Positions 27,231 through 36,250 of a DNA stretch of 64,000 nt are shown here, piece by piece (position 1 is the first letter of the stretch; every line of letters starts with the position of its first letter). The notes under the pieces were generated by a model. It was not told where the DNA came from. It worked only from the letters and a program-made list of their open reading frames with translations, and searched no databases. The stretch comes from Bacteroidales bacterium. GTDB taxonomy: Bacteria; Bacteroidota; Bacteroidia; Bacteroidales; PXBB01. A program made the position numbers and the translations under genes. The stretch lies in the NCBI GenBank assembly GCA_028698995.1, contig JAQVVM010000012.1, positions 23,158 through 87,157 of the forward strand, written 5' to 3'.

Positions 27231-29741
27231 TTGATATCTAAGATAATGTCAACTTCAAATTCTTTTTACAGCATCGACGATATAAGAAAAATCCTTGATG
27301 CCCGTTTCTATGATTCCTTTGACAAAAATATTTATATAAAAAATATTTTACACGACAGCAGAAAGTTGTTAACTCCTGAAAATTCGGTCTTTTTTGCCCT
27401 TTCATCTCAAAGAAACGATGGACATAAATACATCAATGAATTATTTGAAAGAGGTGTGAAAAATTTTATCGTTTCAATTCCCAATTTATGTAATTTGCCA
27501 TTAGGACAAGCCAATATAATAGTTGTTGACAATACCCTAAAAGCACTTCAGAAGTTATGCGCTTACCACCGTATGCAATTTAAACTGCCGGTTATTGCTG
27601 TTACAGGTAGCAATGGTAAAACAATCGTTAAAGAATGGCTTTTTCAACTCCTCTTTCCCGATAATACTATTGTTCGAAGTCCAAAAAGTTACAACTCTCA
27701 GATTGGGGTACCACTTTCAGTTTGGCAGATTAGCTCCTCTGATACCCTTGGTATTTTCGAAGCAGGGATTTCGGAACCTAATGAAATGGAAGTCCTAAAA
27801 AATATAATCCGTCCTGATATTGGTATTTTTACAAACATTGGAACTGCCCATGATGAGAATTTTATTAATAATGCTCAAAAAGTTGGAGAAAAACTAAAGC
27901 TCTTTACAAGCGTTGAAACATTGATATATTGTGCTGATCAGAAAGAAATTCAGGAAATTTTTATCAAATCAGGTCTGTCAAAAAAAATCAACCTTTTTTC
28001 ATGGAGCAGAAAAAAAGGCAGCAGGTTGTTTGTTAGTTCTGTTCTGAAGGAATCAAAATCTACTCATATCAGTGCATTCTTCGATGAAAAACCTATTTCT
28101 ATAAGTATCCCTTTTACAGATGAGGCATCTATTGAAAACCTTATACATTGCTGGTGTTACATGCTCCTTAAAAATTATGATAACAGTACCATTGCAAGAC
28201 GTATGATGCAACTCACACCCGTTGCAATGCGGCTTGAGTTGATTGAAGGTATCAATAATTGCACTGTCATCAACGATGCCTATAATTCTGATATCAACTC
28301 TCTTGGTATTGCACTTGATTTTCTTAATCAACAAAATCAACACAAAAGAAAAACAATCATATTATCGGATATTTTACAAAGCGGCAAAGATGAATCTTCT
28401 CTTTATGGAGAAATTGCTCAACTTGTGAGTGATAAGAAAATTGACAGAATTATTGGCATTGGAAAAGCTATAAGCAAACAGGAACATTTTTTTAAAAATG
28501 AAAAGTTTTTCTTTAATTCAACAAAAGACTTCATAAAATCCTTTTCTTTTAATGAATTTCAGAGTGAAGCTATCCTTGTTAAAGGAGCACGAGATTTCCA
28601 ATTCGAAACAATTGTTGCATTTCTTGAACAAAAAACACATAATACCACCCTTGAAATAAATCTGAATGCCATTGTTCATAACCTTAATTTTTACAAAAGC
28701 ATTCTTGATAAAAAAGTTAAAATGATGGCGATGGTTAAAGCATTTTCTTATGGTACAGGAAGCTTTGAAATTGCCAATGTCCTTCAATATAACCAGCTTG
28801 ATTATCTTGGAGTGGCCTTTGCCGATGAAGGTAAAGCCTTAAGAAAAGCTGGTATATGTATTCCGATTATGGTTATGAATCCTGATGAGTCAGGCTTTGA
28901 TGATATGATCAAATATAATTTGGAACCCGAAATATACAGCTTAAGAATTCTAAACTTATTTATCGAGTCTCTTATCCGTAACTCTTATGACAAACCTTAC
29001 AATATCCATATAAAATTTGACACAGGTATGCACAGGCTTGGATTTATTAAAGAGGATATAAATACGTTAGGTGATATTCTAATGAAAAACCAGTCCTGTG
29101 TTTTGGTTAAATCAGTATTCTCGCATCTTGCTGTTAGTGATGATAATACACAGGATGATTTTACCCATTTTCAAGCTGCTCTCTTTAATGAGATGTGCTC
29201 ATCCTTACAGCAATTTATAGGAAAATGCTTTTTGAAACATATACTGAACAGTGCCGGCATTGTCAGATTCCCTGAATACCATTTTAATATGGTACGCCTT
29301 GGTCTTGGTCTTTATGGAATTGCTAACGATGCTGAAATTCAGAGTAATTTACGAAATGTAGGGATCTTAAAAAGTTGTATTTCTCAGATTAAAAATATAC
29401 CACAAGGTCACACCATCGGTTACGGACGTTTTGGAAAAGCTGAAAGAGATTTGTGTATTGCAACAATTCCCATAGGATATGCTGATGGTTTGTCCACACG
29501 TTTGAGTAATGGTAAGGGTAAAGTAAAAGTTGCCGGAAAATATGCACCCATTATTGGAAGGGTATGTATGGACATGTGTATGATAGATATTTCAGGAATA
29601 CCTGCTAAGGAAGGTGATGAGGTTATTATTTTTGATGAAAATTATACTGTTGCGGATATGGCCAAAGACATTGAAACCATTTCTTATGAAGTTCTGACCG
29701 GCTTTTCTAGGAGGGTTAAAAGAGTTTATTTCCATGAGTAA
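27231..29741 (+). CDS. Fused MurF ligase / alanine racemase
   Basis: The 836-residue protein joins two cell-wall enzymes. Residues about 15-460 are MurF (adds D-Ala-D-Ala to UDP-MurNAc-tripeptide), with ATP loop VTGSNGKT (Gly126-Thr131). Residues about 465-836 are alanine racemase (L-Ala to D-Ala, PLP enzyme), with PLP Lys503 in MVKAFSYG and catalytic Tyr750 in IPIGYADG. The fusion is a known Bacteroidota arrangement and couples D-Ala supply to its use. The ATG at 27231 adds five residues; the one at 27246 gives MSTSNSFYSI and is equally plausible. Translation is probably coupled to pdxA. Confidence 0.95.
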   Translation: MISKIMSTSNSFYSIDDIRKILDARFYDSFDKNIYIKNILHDSRKLLTPENSVFFALSSQRNDGHKYINELFERGVKNFIVSIPNLCNLPLGQANIIVVDNTLKALQKLCAYHRMQFKLPVIAVTGSNGKTIVKEWLFQLLFPDNTIVRSPKSYNSQIGVPLSVWQISSSDTLGIFEAGISEPNEMEVLKNIIRPDIGIFTNIGTAHDENFINNAQKVGEKLKLFTSVETLIYCADQKEIQEIFIKSGLSKKINLFSWSRKKGSRLFVSSVLKESKSTHISAFFDEKPISISIPFTDEASIENLIHCWCYMLLKNYDNSTIARRMMQLTPVAMRLELIEGINNCTVINDAYNSDINSLGIALDFLNQQNQHKRKTIILSDILQSGKDESSLYGEIAQLVSDKKIDRIIGIGKAISKQEHFFKNEKFFFNSTKDFIKSFSFNEFQSEAILVKGARDFQFETIVAFLEQKTHNTTLEINLNAIVHNLNFYKSILDKKVKMMAMVKAFSYGTGSFEIANVLQYNQLDYLGVAFADEGKALRKAGICIPIMVMNPDESGFDDMIKYNLEPEIYSLRILNLFIESLIRNSYDKPYNIHIKFDTGMHRLGFIKEDINTLGDILMKNQSCVLVKSVFSHLAVSDDNTQDDFTHFQAALFNEMCSSLQQFIGKCFLKHILNSAGIVRFPEYHFNMVRLGLGLYGIANDAEIQSNLRNVGILKSCISQIKNIPQGHTIGYGRFGKAERDLCIATIPIGYADGLSTRLSNGKGKVKVAGKYAPIIGRVCMDMCMIDISGIPAKEGDEVIIFDENYTVADMAKDIETISYEVLTGFSRRVKRVYFHE

Positions 29742-29787
29742 CATCCATTGAGAAAAAACTAATTGATTACTCAGAAGTTTGATAAGG

Positions 29788-30558
29788 CTAAATGTAACCC
29801 ATAACTTTATAGGTTCCTATTCCAATAATTTCATGTAGGAGAGCACTCCACATACCCATACTCCAAAGTGAAGGAATTAACAAATGGTCGATATGATACC
29901 TGCGGGGGCCTGCATTCAGGTTTGTAGCATAAGGTGTAACGTTTATGCCTTGTTTTCTGAAACACATGATTGAACGCCTCATGTGAAAAGCTGAAGTAAT
30001 TAATAAAACCTTAGGTTCGGAAAATTGTTCATTCAGAATATATTTACTTTGTAGAGCATTTTGGTAGGTGTTATCGGAAATGGAATCTATAAGTATATCA
30101 TTTTCAGGAAGATGAAGTGTGCTTACTAAAAAATCTTTAAGTAAAACAGACTCCCTCATGTCTCTGAAAATCAAACTACCCGAACCACCTGAAATAAGAA
30201 TTTTTCCTATTTTATGTTCATTGTATAAATACACAGCTTGCATGATCCTGTCAGGATTATGCCTGAATGTCAGCCTGTCATACTCAGAGTCGTAAGTAGC
30301 CATGCCCCCACCCAAAACAACACCAACATCATAATAGGGCAATAAATCTTCTGTTTTAGTTGGTTTAATTTCCCACAAACGGTAAAGCTCAGCAATAATA
30401 AAAGAATTTGAAAAAAAATAGATTATCCCTAAGGTAATAAACAGCCATTTTTTTTTCTTTTTTTGATTTTTTAAAAATAAAACAAAAATGAGTAAAATGA
30501 AAACCCAGATTATGGGATTAAGTAAAAATGACAATACTTTTGAAATAATAAAAAACAT
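29788..30558 (-). CDS. YdcF/ElyC-like DUF218 membrane protein
   Basis: The 256-residue protein has two N-terminal membrane segments (about 3-20 and 35-56). A DUF218 domain follows with GVVLGGGMATYD, LISGGSGSL, DNTYQNALQSK and TSAFHMRRSIMCF. This family includes SanA, ElyC and YdcF, linked to envelope integrity and possibly to polyprenyl-carrier metabolism; the reaction is not established. It is on the minus strand just downstream of tRNA-Arg and could be read through from that promoter. It converges on murF-alr. Confidence 0.85.
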   Translation of the reverse strand: MFFIISKVLSFLLNPIIWVFILLIFVLFLKNQKKKKKWLFITLGIIYFFSNSFIIAELYRLWEIKPTKTEDLLPYYDVGVVLGGGMATYDSEYDRLTFRHNPDRIMQAVYLYNEHKIGKILISGGSGSLIFRDMRESVLLKDFLVSTLHLPENDILIDSISDNTYQNALQSKYILNEQFSEPKVLLITSAFHMRRSIMCFRKQGINVTPYATNLNAGPRRYHIDHLLIPSLWSMGMWSALLHEIIGIGTYKVMGYI

Positions 30559-30602
30559 GAATGTAAGGGTAATAATTAAACTTAAAAGTTTAAATTGAAA
30601 AG

Positions 30603-30676
30603 CGACCCCGGGAGGCTTCGAACCCCCAACCCTCAGAGCCGAAATCTGATATTCTATCCAGTTGAACTACGGGGCC
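30603..30676 (-). tRNA. tRNA-Arg, anticodon TCG
   Basis: Read on the minus strand it folds into a cloverleaf. The acceptor stem GGCCCCG pairs with CGGGGTC (one G-U). The anticodon stem TCAGA/TCTGA encloses loop TTTCGGC (anticodon TCG), and the T arm GGGGG/CCTCC has loop TTCGAAG. The CCA end is not encoded. The discriminator base is G. It would read CGN arginine codons. Confidence 0.95.
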
Positions 30677-30682
30677 GTGGTG

Positions 30683-30690
30683 CAAAAGTA
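30683..30690 (-). promoter_or_regulatory. -7 element of tRNA-Arg
   Basis: It reads TACTTTTG on the minus strand, 6 bases before the mature tRNA 5' end, so transcription would start at or next to the first tRNA base. Confidence 0.45.
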
Positions 30691-30744
30691 ATTTTTTTTT
30701 TACTTAAGAAATGAAAATGATTGTATTTTTTTCAGAATCTTATA

Positions 30745-32625
30745 CTATTGTTCATTCTGATCGTACAAATACCTGTTGATAATCTTTAGAAACAAATCTT
30801 TAATGATAGGTTTAGAAATAAAATCGGTACTCCCTGCATCAATACATTTGCTTTTATCACTCATCGAGACATGGGCAGAATGTGCAATTATAGGCACTTC
30901 CTTATCCGTCAATCTTATTTTTCGGGTTACCTCACAACCATCAAAATCAGGTAATTTGATGTCCATAAGAATAAGATCAATATCTTTGCGGTGAGAAATG
31001 TAATAATCAAGAGCATTGGTGCCATTTTCAGCTATAAAAAGGGTGGCACCAGTTTTAGAAATAATATAGTTGCACATTTTTATTGCTGCAGGATCATCTT
31101 CAACTACAAGAATTTTTTTGCCACTCCAATCATAGCTTGGTGCATCTTTGATGCTGATTTTCTTTATAACTGTTTTTGCTCTGGTAAAAGGCAAATGAAA
31201 ATAAAAAGTGCTTCCTTCTCCTTCAACACTTTGTAATGTGATTTTTCCATTCATAAGCTCGGCAACACCAGAAGCTATAGCTAATCCCAAACCTGTCCCG
31301 CCATAGGGTCGTGTAAGAGAATGGTCAACTTGAGTAAATGGTAAAAATACATTTTTTGCCTTTTCTTTTGGAATCCCTATGCCACTGTCTTCTACAAAGA
31401 ATATCAATTTTTTATTAGTTACTGTGTACCCAAATGAAATTTCTCCATTTTGAGTAAATTTAACAGCATTATCTAATAAATTGGTCAAAACTTGACGAAA
31501 TCTTGTAGCATCTGATTTTAATATAGCTTCTTTGTCTTCAAGGGTCTTTTTCAAAATAAGTTGAATGTTTTTCTTGTCGCTCTTAATTTTTTGTTGATAA
31601 ATTATAAACAAGTCATTCAAAATATCATTAACTGAAAATTTCTCACTGTTAAGTTCTAAGGTGCCGGATTTTATCTTTGATATATCAAGGACATCATTGA
31701 CAATATTCAGCAATTGTTTTGCACTGCCATGGACAATTTTACCGAATTCTGCAAGTTCATCTTTTGAGTAGTAAGGATCTAATAAAAGTTCTGAAAAGCC
31801 CATTATGCCGTTTAGTGGTGTGCGTATCTCATGCGACATATTAGCCAAAAAGGCTGTTTTCAATTCATCAGATTCTTTGGCTTTATGTAATGCTTTACGA
31901 AGCCGGGTGTTAACTTTCTGAATTTTTTCGTTCTTAGATTCTATCTCTTTTTGATGTTTTAAAAATTGAGACATATCTCTGGCTACAATTACATAGCCCA
32001 TCATGGGATTGTCGGAACGGGAAAAATTGGATATTTTAAGTGAAACTGGTATTTTGTTACCGGTAGAGCTGATGAAGTTCGTTAATTTTTGATTTGATTT
32101 TGACTCTAATATATTGGAAATGTTTACATCAGGTTCTAAAATCATTTTGATATTTTTATCTTTTAATTCCCCTTCTTTATACAAAACAGTTGACCATAAT
32201 GAAAGATTTGAATAAAGAATATGTCCCTCTTTATCTACCACCAGCAACATGTCGCCGAGTGAACTGAATACGTCATCAAGATAATAGGTAGTTACAGTTG
32301 AGAAATTGAGCTCCTCTCCCAAAAAATTTATACTTGTTACCAGTGTGTCAAATATCTCATCATTTGTAATATTCAGTTTTTTACTGTAATGATGACGGGC
32401 ATAATTTAAAAGAAGAGTGTTCACTTTATTTATAAAATGCTCTACTTTAATTTTGCTATAGTAATTTGTTTGGAGCTTCTTATTAAGGCTTTTTAATGAG
32501 GCGCATATATATTTGTCGTTTTGAAAATTTTCACAAATTTTATTAATATCAGTTGAATCTTTTTTTTTAAGTATCAGCTGGATGCCTTCCAATAGATGGG
32601 TCAACTCATTCTTATTACTGGACAT
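30745..32625 (-). CDS. Soluble PAS hybrid histidine kinase with receiver
   Basis: The 626-residue protein has an unrecognised helical N-terminus (about 1-110). A PAS domain follows (about 115-230, DDVFSSLGDMLLVVDKEG). A short coiled coil leads to HisKA with phospho-acceptor His265 (NMSHEIRTPLNG), then HATPase_c (DSGIGIPKEKA, GGTGLGLAIA), then a C-terminal receiver (about 500-620) with phospho-acceptor Asp555 (LMDIKLPDFDG) and Lys in ISKPI. No membrane segment or signal peptide is present, so it senses a cytoplasmic cue, perhaps through PAS. It is transcribed after a 123-residue STAS-like gene (6 bases apart), suggesting a functional pair. No output response regulator is nearby. Confidence 0.93.
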   Translation of the reverse strand: MSSNKNELTHLLEGIQLILKKKDSTDINKICENFQNDKYICASLKSLNKKLQTNYYSKIKVEHFINKVNTLLLNYARHHYSKKLNITNDEIFDTLVTSINFLGEELNFSTVTTYYLDDVFSSLGDMLLVVDKEGHILYSNLSLWSTVLYKEGELKDKNIKMILEPDVNISNILESKSNQKLTNFISSTGNKIPVSLKISNFSRSDNPMMGYVIVARDMSQFLKHQKEIESKNEKIQKVNTRLRKALHKAKESDELKTAFLANMSHEIRTPLNGIMGFSELLLDPYYSKDELAEFGKIVHGSAKQLLNIVNDVLDISKIKSGTLELNSEKFSVNDILNDLFIIYQQKIKSDKKNIQLILKKTLEDKEAILKSDATRFRQVLTNLLDNAVKFTQNGEISFGYTVTNKKLIFFVEDSGIGIPKEKAKNVFLPFTQVDHSLTRPYGGTGLGLAIASGVAELMNGKITLQSVEGEGSTFYFHLPFTRAKTVIKKISIKDAPSYDWSGKKILVVEDDPAAIKMCNYIISKTGATLFIAENGTNALDYYISHRKDIDLILMDIKLPDFDGCEVTRKIRLTDKEVPIIAHSAHVSMSDKSKCIDAGSTDFISKPIIKDLFLKIINRYLYDQNEQ

Positions 32626-32631
32626 TTGATT

Positions 32632-33003
32632 CTATTTATATTGTTGAAGCCATGCTAAAGCTTTTTCTTTATTTGAGAATATTTTTGCAGGTGCTGGTGC
32701 TCCATATATCGAGTTGAAAAAGGAATAAATAATTCTTTGTGCTTTTGTAGAAACCAATATAGCAACAGCATTTACACCTGTGCCGGCATCTTCTGCTGCC
32801 AATCTTTCCCTAGCTTCACGTGTAATGGATTTAACTTTTCGTATGTCAGAAAACATGGGATATTTCTTGTCTTTTAAATATTCGTTTCTTTTATTTATGG
32901 CATCATCTATAGTTTTAAAATCTACAAATTCAGTGATAGCTAAAACATGTAAAATCCCATCAATGAGTTCAAATGAAAATTTGTCATCTGCGTATTTGTC
33001 CAT
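32632..33003 (-). CDS. Small SpoIIAA/STAS-like protein, paralogue 1
   Basis: The 123-residue product has no signal peptide. Its pattern is compatible with a STAS/SpoIIAA-like alpha-beta fold: beta strands at FSFELIDGILHVLAI, a helix at DDAINKRNEYLKD, YPMFSDIRKVKSIT, and a final KIFSNKEKALAWLQQY helix. I cannot assign it to a named family with certainty. It shares YP-x-SD, R-x-R-x-A-x-ED and the KIF-x-x-KE-x-AL-x-WL ending with the gene at 33141-33518. It lies 6 bases ahead of the hybrid kinase, so a regulatory partnership is likely but unproven. Confidence 0.7.
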   Translation of the reverse strand: MDKYADDKFSFELIDGILHVLAITEFVDFKTIDDAINKRNEYLKDKKYPMFSDIRKVKSITREARERLAAEDAGTGVNAVAILVSTKAQRIIYSFFNSIYGAPAPAKIFSNKEKALAWLQQYK

Positions 33004-33032
33004 ATTATTTAGAATAATTTTATCTAATATTG

Positions 33033-33040
33033 CAAAGTTA
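33033..33040 (-). promoter_or_regulatory. -7 element for the STAS-like/kinase operon
   Basis: It reads TAACTTTG on the minus strand, 29 bases before the start codon of the 32632-33003 gene. Confidence 0.35.
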
Positions 33041-33140
33041 TAAAAAAAAATGGTTGATAAGTATTTGTTTTTACGTTTAATTTTGATAGTGGTTACTTGA
33101 TTTTTATGATTTTTTTTGAAAATCTTTTAAAAATTCTTTA

Positions 33141-33518
33141 TTAGAATTTTTTTAACCATTGAAGGGCAATTTCTTTGTCTTTAAAAATTTTAACAGGTAC
33201 ACTGGGTTTATAAATTAAAAGATACATCTGAATTGCAATTTTTTGAAATTTGCTGCCGTAAATAATTGCTTGTGCTTTTAAGCTTACCAAACCATCATCT
33301 TCGGCCATACGCTTGCGTCCTTCTGCACTAATACCTTTCAATAAGGAAAGATCGGACAAAATAGGGTAGCTTTTATTATCTGCAATTTCAAGCCTTTTTC
33401 TTATGCCAAGATCAACATCAGAATATTCCAAAATACAATCAAAAAAAATAATCTCAATAATATCATCAATTAAACTAATTGAAAATTTATTGCTAATAAA
33501 GAAATTTTTGTTATCCAT
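33141..33518 (-). CDS. Small SpoIIAA/STAS-like protein, paralogue 2
   Basis: The 125-residue product shares the plan of its neighbour at 32632-33003: YPILSDLSLLKGIS, GRKRMAEDDGL, and the C-terminal VKIFKDKEIALQWLKKF. It probably arose by tandem duplication. I chose the ATG at 33518 (MDNKNFFI). A TTG at 33533 would overlap the predicted -7 element. It has its own promoter and lies 137 bases upstream of its paralogue on the same strand, divergent from the two-domain enzyme at 33578. Function is unknown; antagonist or anchor of the kinase is one possibility. Confidence 0.65.
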   Translation of the reverse strand: MDNKNFFISNKFSISLIDDIIEIIFFDCILEYSDVDLGIRKRLEIADNKSYPILSDLSLLKGISAEGRKRMAEDDGLVSLKAQAIIYGSKFQKIAIQMYLLIYKPSVPVKIFKDKEIALQWLKKF

Positions 33519-33530
33519 CAATTTTTTTTT

Positions 33531-33538
33531 CAAAAATA
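33531..33538 (-). promoter_or_regulatory. -7 element of STAS-like paralogue 2
   Basis: It reads TATTTTTG on the minus strand, 12 bases before the chosen ATG at 33518. It lies inside the 59-base divergent gap shared with the two-domain enzyme gene. Confidence 0.35.
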
Positions 33539-33577
33539 AAAAAAAAATTTAATTTTACAGAATTATTTTATTTATAA

Positions 33578-36022
33578 ATGTCTCAAAACGTAAAATTTGA
33601 TCAACTTTTAAAGCTTATTAATGAGTTTTCCAATATAGGCATATCTAAAGGTATATCAAGATTATACACTGAGGACAGCAATTTAGAAGGACGTCAGATT
33701 ACTGTAAAGAATAAAAAATTTGTGTATTTTGGTTCTTGCAGTTACCTTGGTCTTGAATTGGACCAGAGGCTGAAAGAAGCAGCAGTAGAAGCGGTATTAA
33801 AATATGGAACCTATTTTTCTTGCTCACGCATTTATGTTTCATGTGGCAATTATGCTGAGCTTGAAGATCTGCTTGGTAAAATGTATAATGCCCCTATTTT
33901 ACTTACCACAAACAGTTCTCTTGGCCATCATAGCGTGATGCCCTTTACAATTGGTGGCAATGATATGGTCGTATATGATCAGCAAGCTCACATAAGTATG
34001 CATGAACTTGCCTATAAGTTAAACCATTATGGCACTGGTGTTACAGTTTTGAGGCATAACAGACTTGATGAACTGGAAAAAAAAATTGAACAGTATAAAT
34101 CCAAGTACGATAAAATATGGTATGTAATAGACGGGGTTTATTCTATGTTTGGAGACCCTGCACCTATTAAGGAAATTATTTCTTTGTTGGATAAGCATAA
34201 AAAACTCTGGCTTTATGTTGATGATGCTCATGGAATGAGTTGGGCAGGTCCGAGTGGTACAGGTTATACTTTAAGCCAGACGAGCTTACATCCAAAAATG
34301 GTTATGGGTACATCAATGGCTAAAGGGTTTGGATCTTGCGGTGGTATTTTCGTTTTTCCCGATGTGGCCATGCGCGATAAAATTAAACAATGGGGAGGAC
34401 CTCTGGCCTATTCCGGACCTCAGGAACCTGCTACAGTTGCTGCTGCAATAGCTTCAGCAAAAATCCACTTGAGTGAAGAGATTTATGTATTACAAGAAAA
34501 ACTTCAAAGGAAAATAGCTCTTTGCAATGAAATTATGACGCATTACAAAGTGCCTTTGGTATCAGTCTCTGAATCACCAATTTTTTTTGTTGGTTGTGGC
34601 TTACCTAAAGTCGGTTTTAACTTGGTTGAGCGTTTAATGGGTGCAGGATTTTATACAAATCTCGGTATTTTTCCGGCTGTTCCCGAAACATGTACTGGTG
34701 TAAGGTTTACAATGACCAATCACATTACTGAAGAAGATATTGACAAGTTAGCAAAAGCTATTGCTTATCATCACCCTAAAGCCCTTGCAGATGAAGGTAG
34801 AAGTATGAAGGATGTTTATAACGCTTTTCGAAAATTTACAGATTTTGAAAGCCGTTTAGGTCCCGCTGAGAACTTTATCCCATCTGTTAATGAAAATGAA
34901 GAGGCCCACAATGACAGTCTTGAACTTGTTCAATATGCTTCGATAAAAGAAATTGATAAAAATATGTGGAATTCATTGCTCGGTGATAGAGGCGCATTTG
35001 ACTATGATAGCTTGTCTCTTTTTGAAGAGGTGTTCTCCGGAAATGATGAAATTGAAAACAATTGGAACTTCTTCTATTATATTGTTTATAATGATGGCTT
35101 CCCTGTTATAGCCACGTTCTTTACATCTTCAATTTCAAAAGATGACATGTTGACATCCAAGAAGATATCTGAAATTATTGAAGAAGTAAGAAAAACTGAC
35201 CCCTATTATTTAACTTCCAGAGTCATGATGATGGGATGCCCTTTAACAAATGGCGATCATTTGTATATTGACAGGAAAAGTCCTATCTGGAAGAATGCTA
35301 TGTATTTACTCGTTAATGCAGTTTGGTATGACAGAGAGAAGGAAAAAGCTAATGGTCTGTTTTTTAGGGATTTTGAAGATAATGATGAAGAATTACGTTC
35401 ATTTTTTGGTGGACATGGTTTCTTCAGAGTTGAAACTCTCGATAATAATATTGTCTATGATTTAAATAATATCAGCTTTCAGGATTTTATTAATACCAGA
35501 TTATCAAAAAAGAAACGCAATCAGTTACGCTCTGAAACTTTGCCGGCAATCGGAGATTTTACATTCAAAGTTCTGAACGATTGTACAGATAAGGACGTTG
35601 AAATTTTCTACGACTTGTATAAAAAATTAAAAACAGCAACATTTGCTTTAAATACTTTCGATTTGCCCCTGAAACTTTTTAGAAAAATTGCTCAATCTCC
35701 TTTCTGGGAAATTACGGCACTCGAGCATAATGAATCTAAAAGGTTTGCATGTGTTACTTTAAGTTTGAGAACTGAAAAAAACATTTGTCCTGTAATTTAC
35801 GGGGCTGATAAAACCTTTAATCACTTAAGTATTTATAAGAAAAATATTTATCACCTTATCGAGCATTGTATTGACCTGAAAATCAAAAATTTATATTTGG
35901 GGATTACAGCCAGTGAAGCCAAAAGAAAATTGGGTGCTTTACAGATAAAACAAATTGCTTATGTTCAAGTTAAAGATAAATATAACAATGACTTAATTGA
36001 CAGTATGTCGTTTGATAAATAA
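33578..36022 (+). CDS. Alpha-oxoamine synthase fused to GNAT-type acyltransferase
   Basis: The 814-residue protein has two parts. Residues about 1-420 are a PLP-dependent alpha-oxoamine synthase (the BioF, KBL, SPT, CqsA group). PLP Lys249 lies in MGTSMAKGFGSCGG, the Asp215-Asp-Ala-His218 motif in DDAHGMSWAG, His138 in DQQAHISMHE, and the substrate Arg in GVRFTMTNH. Such enzymes condense an amino acid with an acyl thioester. After a linker (about 420-440), residues about 440-814 resemble the Acetyltransf_6/BioF2-like GNAT group (SKKKRNQLR, YGADKTFNHLSIYK, GITASEAKRKLGAL). A plausible reading is a one-chain maker of an N-acylated long-chain amine. A non-lipid product is also possible. It is divergent from the STAS-like gene. 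Confidence 0.85.
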   Translation: MSQNVKFDQLLKLINEFSNIGISKGISRLYTEDSNLEGRQITVKNKKFVYFGSCSYLGLELDQRLKEAAVEAVLKYGTYFSCSRIYVSCGNYAELEDLLGKMYNAPILLTTNSSLGHHSVMPFTIGGNDMVVYDQQAHISMHELAYKLNHYGTGVTVLRHNRLDELEKKIEQYKSKYDKIWYVIDGVYSMFGDPAPIKEIISLLDKHKKLWLYVDDAHGMSWAGPSGTGYTLSQTSLHPKMVMGTSMAKGFGSCGGIFVFPDVAMRDKIKQWGGPLAYSGPQEPATVAAAIASAKIHLSEEIYVLQEKLQRKIALCNEIMTHYKVPLVSVSESPIFFVGCGLPKVGFNLVERLMGAGFYTNLGIFPAVPETCTGVRFTMTNHITEEDIDKLAKAIAYHHPKALADEGRSMKDVYNAFRKFTDFESRLGPAENFIPSVNENEEAHNDSLELVQYASIKEIDKNMWNSLLGDRGAFDYDSLSLFEEVFSGNDEIENNWNFFYYIVYNDGFPVIATFFTSSISKDDMLTSKKISEIIEEVRKTDPYYLTSRVMMMGCPLTNGDHLYIDRKSPIWKNAMYLLVNAVWYDREKEKANGLFFRDFEDNDEELRSFFGGHGFFRVETLDNNIVYDLNNISFQDFINTRLSKKKRNQLRSETLPAIGDFTFKVLNDCTDKDVEIFYDLYKKLKTATFALNTFDLPLKLFRKIAQSPFWEITALEHNESKRFACVTLSLRTEKNICPVIYGADKTFNHLSIYKKNIYHLIEHCIDLKIKNLYLGITASEAKRKLGALQIKQIAYVQVKDKYNNDLIDSMSFDK

Positions 36023-36119
36023 AATTGGAAATTCGTTCAACCCAATTAGAAAAACACCTTTTGCGTAGTTCGCAAAATTTAAATCTTAATATCATTCATG
36101 ATATAATCTGAGGTGTTTA
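36023..36119 (+). other. Cluster of hairpins following the two-domain enzyme gene
   Basis: Immediately after the stop codon, AATTGG (36023-36028) pairs with CCAATT (36042-36047). A second, larger stem AAACACCT (36052-36059) pairs with AGGTGTTT (36111-36118). It encloses two hairpins, 36060-36065/36071-36076 (TTTGCG/CGCAAA) and 36089-36095/36098-36104 (ATATCAT/ATGATAT). There is no T-run, so it is not a standard terminator. It could be an RNA-processing or decay-protecting structure, or a small repeat remnant. The rest of the gap to 36250 shows nothing recognisable. Confidence 0.45.
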
Positions 36120-36250
36120 AAATCATGTGATTAATTTCAAACTTTCCAGCTTTTGATGTGTTGAAGAATGACGATTTTAGTTTATTCTGAACAGCTGCAT
36201 TTTACTCGGTTCCTGTTATTTATCTACAGATAAGGAATTTTCAGAAGAAT

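Noticed and set aside
30603..30676. tRNA-Arg as a possible integration site of a mobile element
   Set aside because: No integrase, no direct repeat of the tRNA 3' end and no accessory gene block lie next to it.
36120..36250. Possible small gene or terminator in the gap before the acyl-CoA dehydrogenase
   Set aside because: No frame with a start signal and no hairpin followed by a T-run was found.
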